A DNA stretch of 64,000 nucleotides from Spirosoma sp. SC4-14 (GTDB lineage Bacteria; Bacteroidota; Bacteroidia; Cytophagales; Spirosomataceae). The translations under genes and the position numbers were made by a program. Of this stretch, positions 61,848 to 64,000 are shown one piece after another (the stretch's first letter is position 1; the number at the start of each line of letters is the position of its first letter). The notes under the pieces are model-generated. The model ran no database searches. It saw nothing but the letters and a program-made list of their open reading frames with translations, and was not told the DNA's origin. The DNA is taken from the NCBI RefSeq assembly GCF_037201965.1, contig NZ_CP147518.1, forward strand, positions 3,217,001 to 3,281,000. The letters run 5' to 3'.

Positions 61848-62909
61848 TCAGACACTAGGTTCCTGTTGGCTCAGGCAGTGAAAACTTCCAAGTCCCCATA
61901 CGATTTCGGTTGAGTCGATGCCAATGATCGTACGTTCTGGAAAACACTGGCCAATCAAATCGAGGGCGGTTTGGTCCTTGTCGCAGCGGAATGTAGGAAC
62001 GATAACCGACTTGTTGGTAATCAGGAAATTAGCATATGATGCCGGAAGCCGTAACCCATCGCTGATGACCGGGTCTGGCATGGGTAGTTCGACAATAGTG
62101 AGTTGTTTCCCGTTCAGGAGACGCATCTGTTTTAGCTCCTGATGAATTTCCTGCAGGAAGGGGTAATTGTCGTCGTTTCGATTCGGCTCGAAGGCCGCAA
62201 TAACTGTATCTTCATTGACAAACCGGACCGTGTCGTCGATATGCCCGTCGGTATCGTCGCCCACAATTCCATCTTCAACCCAAAGCACCTGCTGCACGCC
62301 ATAATAATTGCACAGATACTGCTCGATCCGTTCCTGAGTTAAATGGCTGTTTCGGTTCTGATTGAGCAGGCAGGCCCGGCTGGTCAGTACGGTTCCGGCT
62401 CCGTTGAATTCGACCGATCCGCCTTCCATAACAATTCCTGGGGTTACATACTCCAGGCCGCGATAGTGGGCAATTTCGATTGGAATAAGGTCGTCGCGAT
62501 CGTAGGGTGGATATTTGCCACCCCAGGCATTATAACCCCAGTTAACAATCATGCGGTCTTTCGTTTTCGGATTGATCAGAAAAGCCGGTCCATGATCGCG
62601 GCACCATGAATCGTTGGTAGGGTTGGGCAAAAGTGTAATGCGGTCCATATCGGCCCCGGCAGCGAGCAGGCGGAGTTTAGCGGCCTGGATGACAATGTCG
62701 TTGTGAGCGTTGATACAAACCTGTTCGCTCTCGGCAATGGCTTTGATGAAGTCGATATAAGCCGGAAACATCAATTCCTGGCGCTCTTTGGTCCACGATG
62801 CTTCGGTATGTGGCCAGCTTAGCCAGGTTGCCAGGTGCGGATGCCATTCGGCCGGAAAGAAAAAACCCTCGCGGGCAGGAATGAAGGAGTTGTCGAATGA
62901 GTTGCTCAA
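61848..62909 (-). CDS. aguA: Agmatine deiminase
   Basis: Hydrolyses agmatine to N-carbamoylputrescine and ammonia. A 353-residue guanidino-modifying (PAD-like) enzyme. Family motifs: WHPHLATWLSWPHTEASW at the start, WCRDHGPAFLI near 107, NWGYNAWGGKY, GHIDDTVRFV with the catalytic His and Asp, and the nucleophile Cys in GLGSFHCLSQQEP near the end. The start appears to be TTG, since no ATG is in frame upstream. No arginine decarboxylase gene lies in the window. Confidence 0.94.
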   Translation of the reverse strand: MSNSFDNSFIPAREGFFFPAEWHPHLATWLSWPHTEASWTKERQELMFPAYIDFIKAIAESEQVCINAHNDIVIQAAKLRLLAAGADMDRITLLPNPTNDSWCRDHGPAFLINPKTKDRMIVNWGYNAWGGKYPPYDRDDLIPIEIAHYRGLEYVTPGIVMEGGSVEFNGAGTVLTSRACLLNQNRNSHLTQERIEQYLCNYYGVQQVLWVEDGIVGDDTDGHIDDTVRFVNEDTVIAAFEPNRNDDNYPFLQEIHQELKQMRLLNGKQLTIVELPMPDPVISDGLRLPASYANFLITNKSVIVPTFRCDKDQTALDLIGQCFPERTIIGIDSTEIVWGLGSFHCLSQQEPSV

Positions 62910-62966
62910 TGGTATGAACGTTGGTTCAATAAAAAAGTACTGTTACAAAGGTACAAAATAGCCCGC

Positions 62967-63647
62967 TCAGCGGCTGGATTTGCGTACCAAATCCTGTAGC
63001 GTTGCTACGGAAAGCTCCGTAAAGTCGTTAACAATCAGCGAGGCCCCCGTCGATATCAGCTCATTGGGAGTGTGAGTAGTGGCCAGAGCAACTACCGACA
63101 TACCTGCGTTTAAGCCCGCTTCAATTCCGGCAAAAGCATCTTCAAACACAATACAGCGAGCAGGAGCAACGCCAACACGTTCGGCCGCTTTCAGGTAGAT
63201 TTCGGGGTCTGGTTTTCCGCGGGTTACCATACTGGCGTCAACCACGGTATCGAAATAAGGGCGTAAGGGCAATCCGTCGAGGGTAAAATACACATTGCTG
63301 ATCGGAGCTGACGTACCCACGGCCATCCGTACATGCTTAGCTTTCAGGGCGTCCAGAAGCGGGAGCAAGCCTGGCGTCGACTGAAGATATGGGCGATAGA
63401 GTTCCCGATAAATAGCTTCTTTCTCTTCGGTCAGTGTGATGAGTTGGCCGGGTTCAATAGGCCGTCCGAACACATAGGCCATGGCATCGGCCGAAACGCG
63501 TCCATTAATATGTTCGAGATACTGATTGCGGGTCAGCGGAAAGCCTTTCTCCTGAGCAAACTGTAACCAGGCATTAATATGGAAATCGGCATTGTCGACC
63601 AGAACACCGTCCATGTCGAAAAGTGCGGCAAACGGGAAATCGTGCAT
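62967..63647 (-). CDS. HAD-family phosphatase/phosphoglucomutase-like
   Basis: A 226-residue HAD hydrolase. Motif I FDMDGVLVDN (Asp11 nucleophile, Asp13 acid), cap domain about 16-90, motif II VGTSAPIS, motif III Lys and motif IV IVFEDAFAGIEAG are present. The pattern with DGVLVDN and EDAFAGIEAG is that of beta-phosphoglucomutases and small sugar-phosphate phosphatases. Which of these it is cannot be fixed. It lies 58 bases before the deiminase on the same strand. Confidence 0.93.
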   Translation of the reverse strand: MHDFPFAALFDMDGVLVDNADFHINAWLQFAQEKGFPLTRNQYLEHINGRVSADAMAYVFGRPIEPGQLITLTEEKEAIYRELYRPYLQSTPGLLPLLDALKAKHVRMAVGTSAPISNVYFTLDGLPLRPYFDTVVDASMVTRGKPDPEIYLKAAERVGVAPARCIVFEDAFAGIEAGLNAGMSVVALATTHTPNELISTGASLIVNDFTELSVATLQDLVRKSSR

Positions 63648-63725
63648 AAAAACAGAAGAAAGATGGAGGCCGGTTGCCGTTTATACCAACAGGGGCAAAG
63701 CCATGCAAAGAAAGCAGATTCTGGT

Positions 63726-63974
63726 TTAAGCGTTGTTATCGGGCGTCGAAGTTGGCGGTAATTCAGGCAAAATATCACCAGCCAGCACAGCCGCTTCGTG
63801 GAGCAGTTCGGTGGCGACAAGTTCATCCGTTACGGTTTCAATCCGCTCATCAAACAGATCCTCGGTATTATTGGCTTTCATGCCAGCGAGTAGCCTCCCA
63901 ACATACAGCAGGCTAAGCGAAAACCGGAGTTCGGGTAGAACGGAGCTATGACGGGTTTGGGGTTCATTTTGCAT
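63726..63974 (-). CDS. Small hypothetical protein
   Basis: An 82-residue acidic protein with a central helix (LRFSLSLLYVGRLLAGM) and a C-terminal helix of ETVTDELVATELLHEAAVLAG. No recognised family. It starts with ATG and is on the same strand as the HAD gene, 78 bases away. An overlapping opposite-strand frame is judged a shadow. Confidence 0.45.
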   Translation of the reverse strand: MQNEPQTRHSSVLPELRFSLSLLYVGRLLAGMKANNTEDLFDERIETVTDELVATELLHEAAVLAGDILPELPPTSTPDNNA

Positions 63975-64000
63975 CGTGTAATTCTAACAAAATCTGAATC

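Overview
The window looks like chromosome of a Cytophagales bacterium (Bacteroidota), most like Spirosoma and its relatives. This rests on a SusC/SusD pair, a hybrid 'one-protein two-component' regulator, lipoproteins with Cys lipoboxes, LytTR regulators, a subclass A2-type beta-lactamase, GH20/GH29 glycosidases, menaquinone genes, and promoters matching the Bacteroidota TAnnTTTG motif. Genus is an inference. No rRNA, tRNA, CRISPR array, transposase or phage gene was seen.

Layout. 1-2347: a cut-off lipoprotein gene, an O6-alkylguanine repair protein whose tail matches a sliding-clamp motif, and a small PIN-like protein coupled to an SMC-like AAA ATPase that is broken by a frame change. 2439-13455: glycyl-tRNA synthetase, a LytTR regulator, a very large hybrid sensor/regulator, an SRPBCC protein, a dicarboxylate/amino acid symporter, an RDD membrane protein and an M43 metalloprotease. 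13692-17878: two ABC exporter gene pairs. 17892-22957: a leftward run of oxidoreductase, Tat-exported class V aminotransferase, purple acid phosphatase-like enzyme and class A beta-lactamase. 23063-28920: two unknown lipoproteins, menB, a DUF2452 gene, a Rieske lipoprotein, menE, a hypothetical gene and a tiny membrane protein.

29088-45202 is the centre of the window. A DeoR-type regulator faces a SusC/SusD uptake pair, followed by a GH20 hexosaminidase and a GH29 fucosidase. Then come two parallel trios, each made of a RidA enamine/imine deaminase, a PLP enzyme and a TIM-barrel metallohydrolase. The first trio (RidA, SelA/DgaE-like PLP enzyme, TIGR03583-like amidohydrolase) carries export signals. 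The second (RidA, D-threonine-aldolase-like enzyme, M19 dipeptidase) does not. This suggests a route for an amino-sugar or D-amino-acid-containing glycoconjugate with a periplasmic stage and a cytoplasmic stage.

45204-50068: an ECF sigma factor opposite an H-NOX / hybrid histidine kinase / LytTR response regulator operon, a probable nitric-oxide signalling chain. 50214-64000: a GapN-like aldehyde dehydrogenase, an SPFH/zinc-ribbon pair, an orphan ABC ATPase, a MoxR ATPase, two parvulin-type chaperones (one with an embedded OmpA-like domain), a lipoprotein, agmatine deiminase, a HAD phosphatase and small unknown genes. Many intergenic gaps hold long stem-loops, and at least three share a dispersed repeat core.
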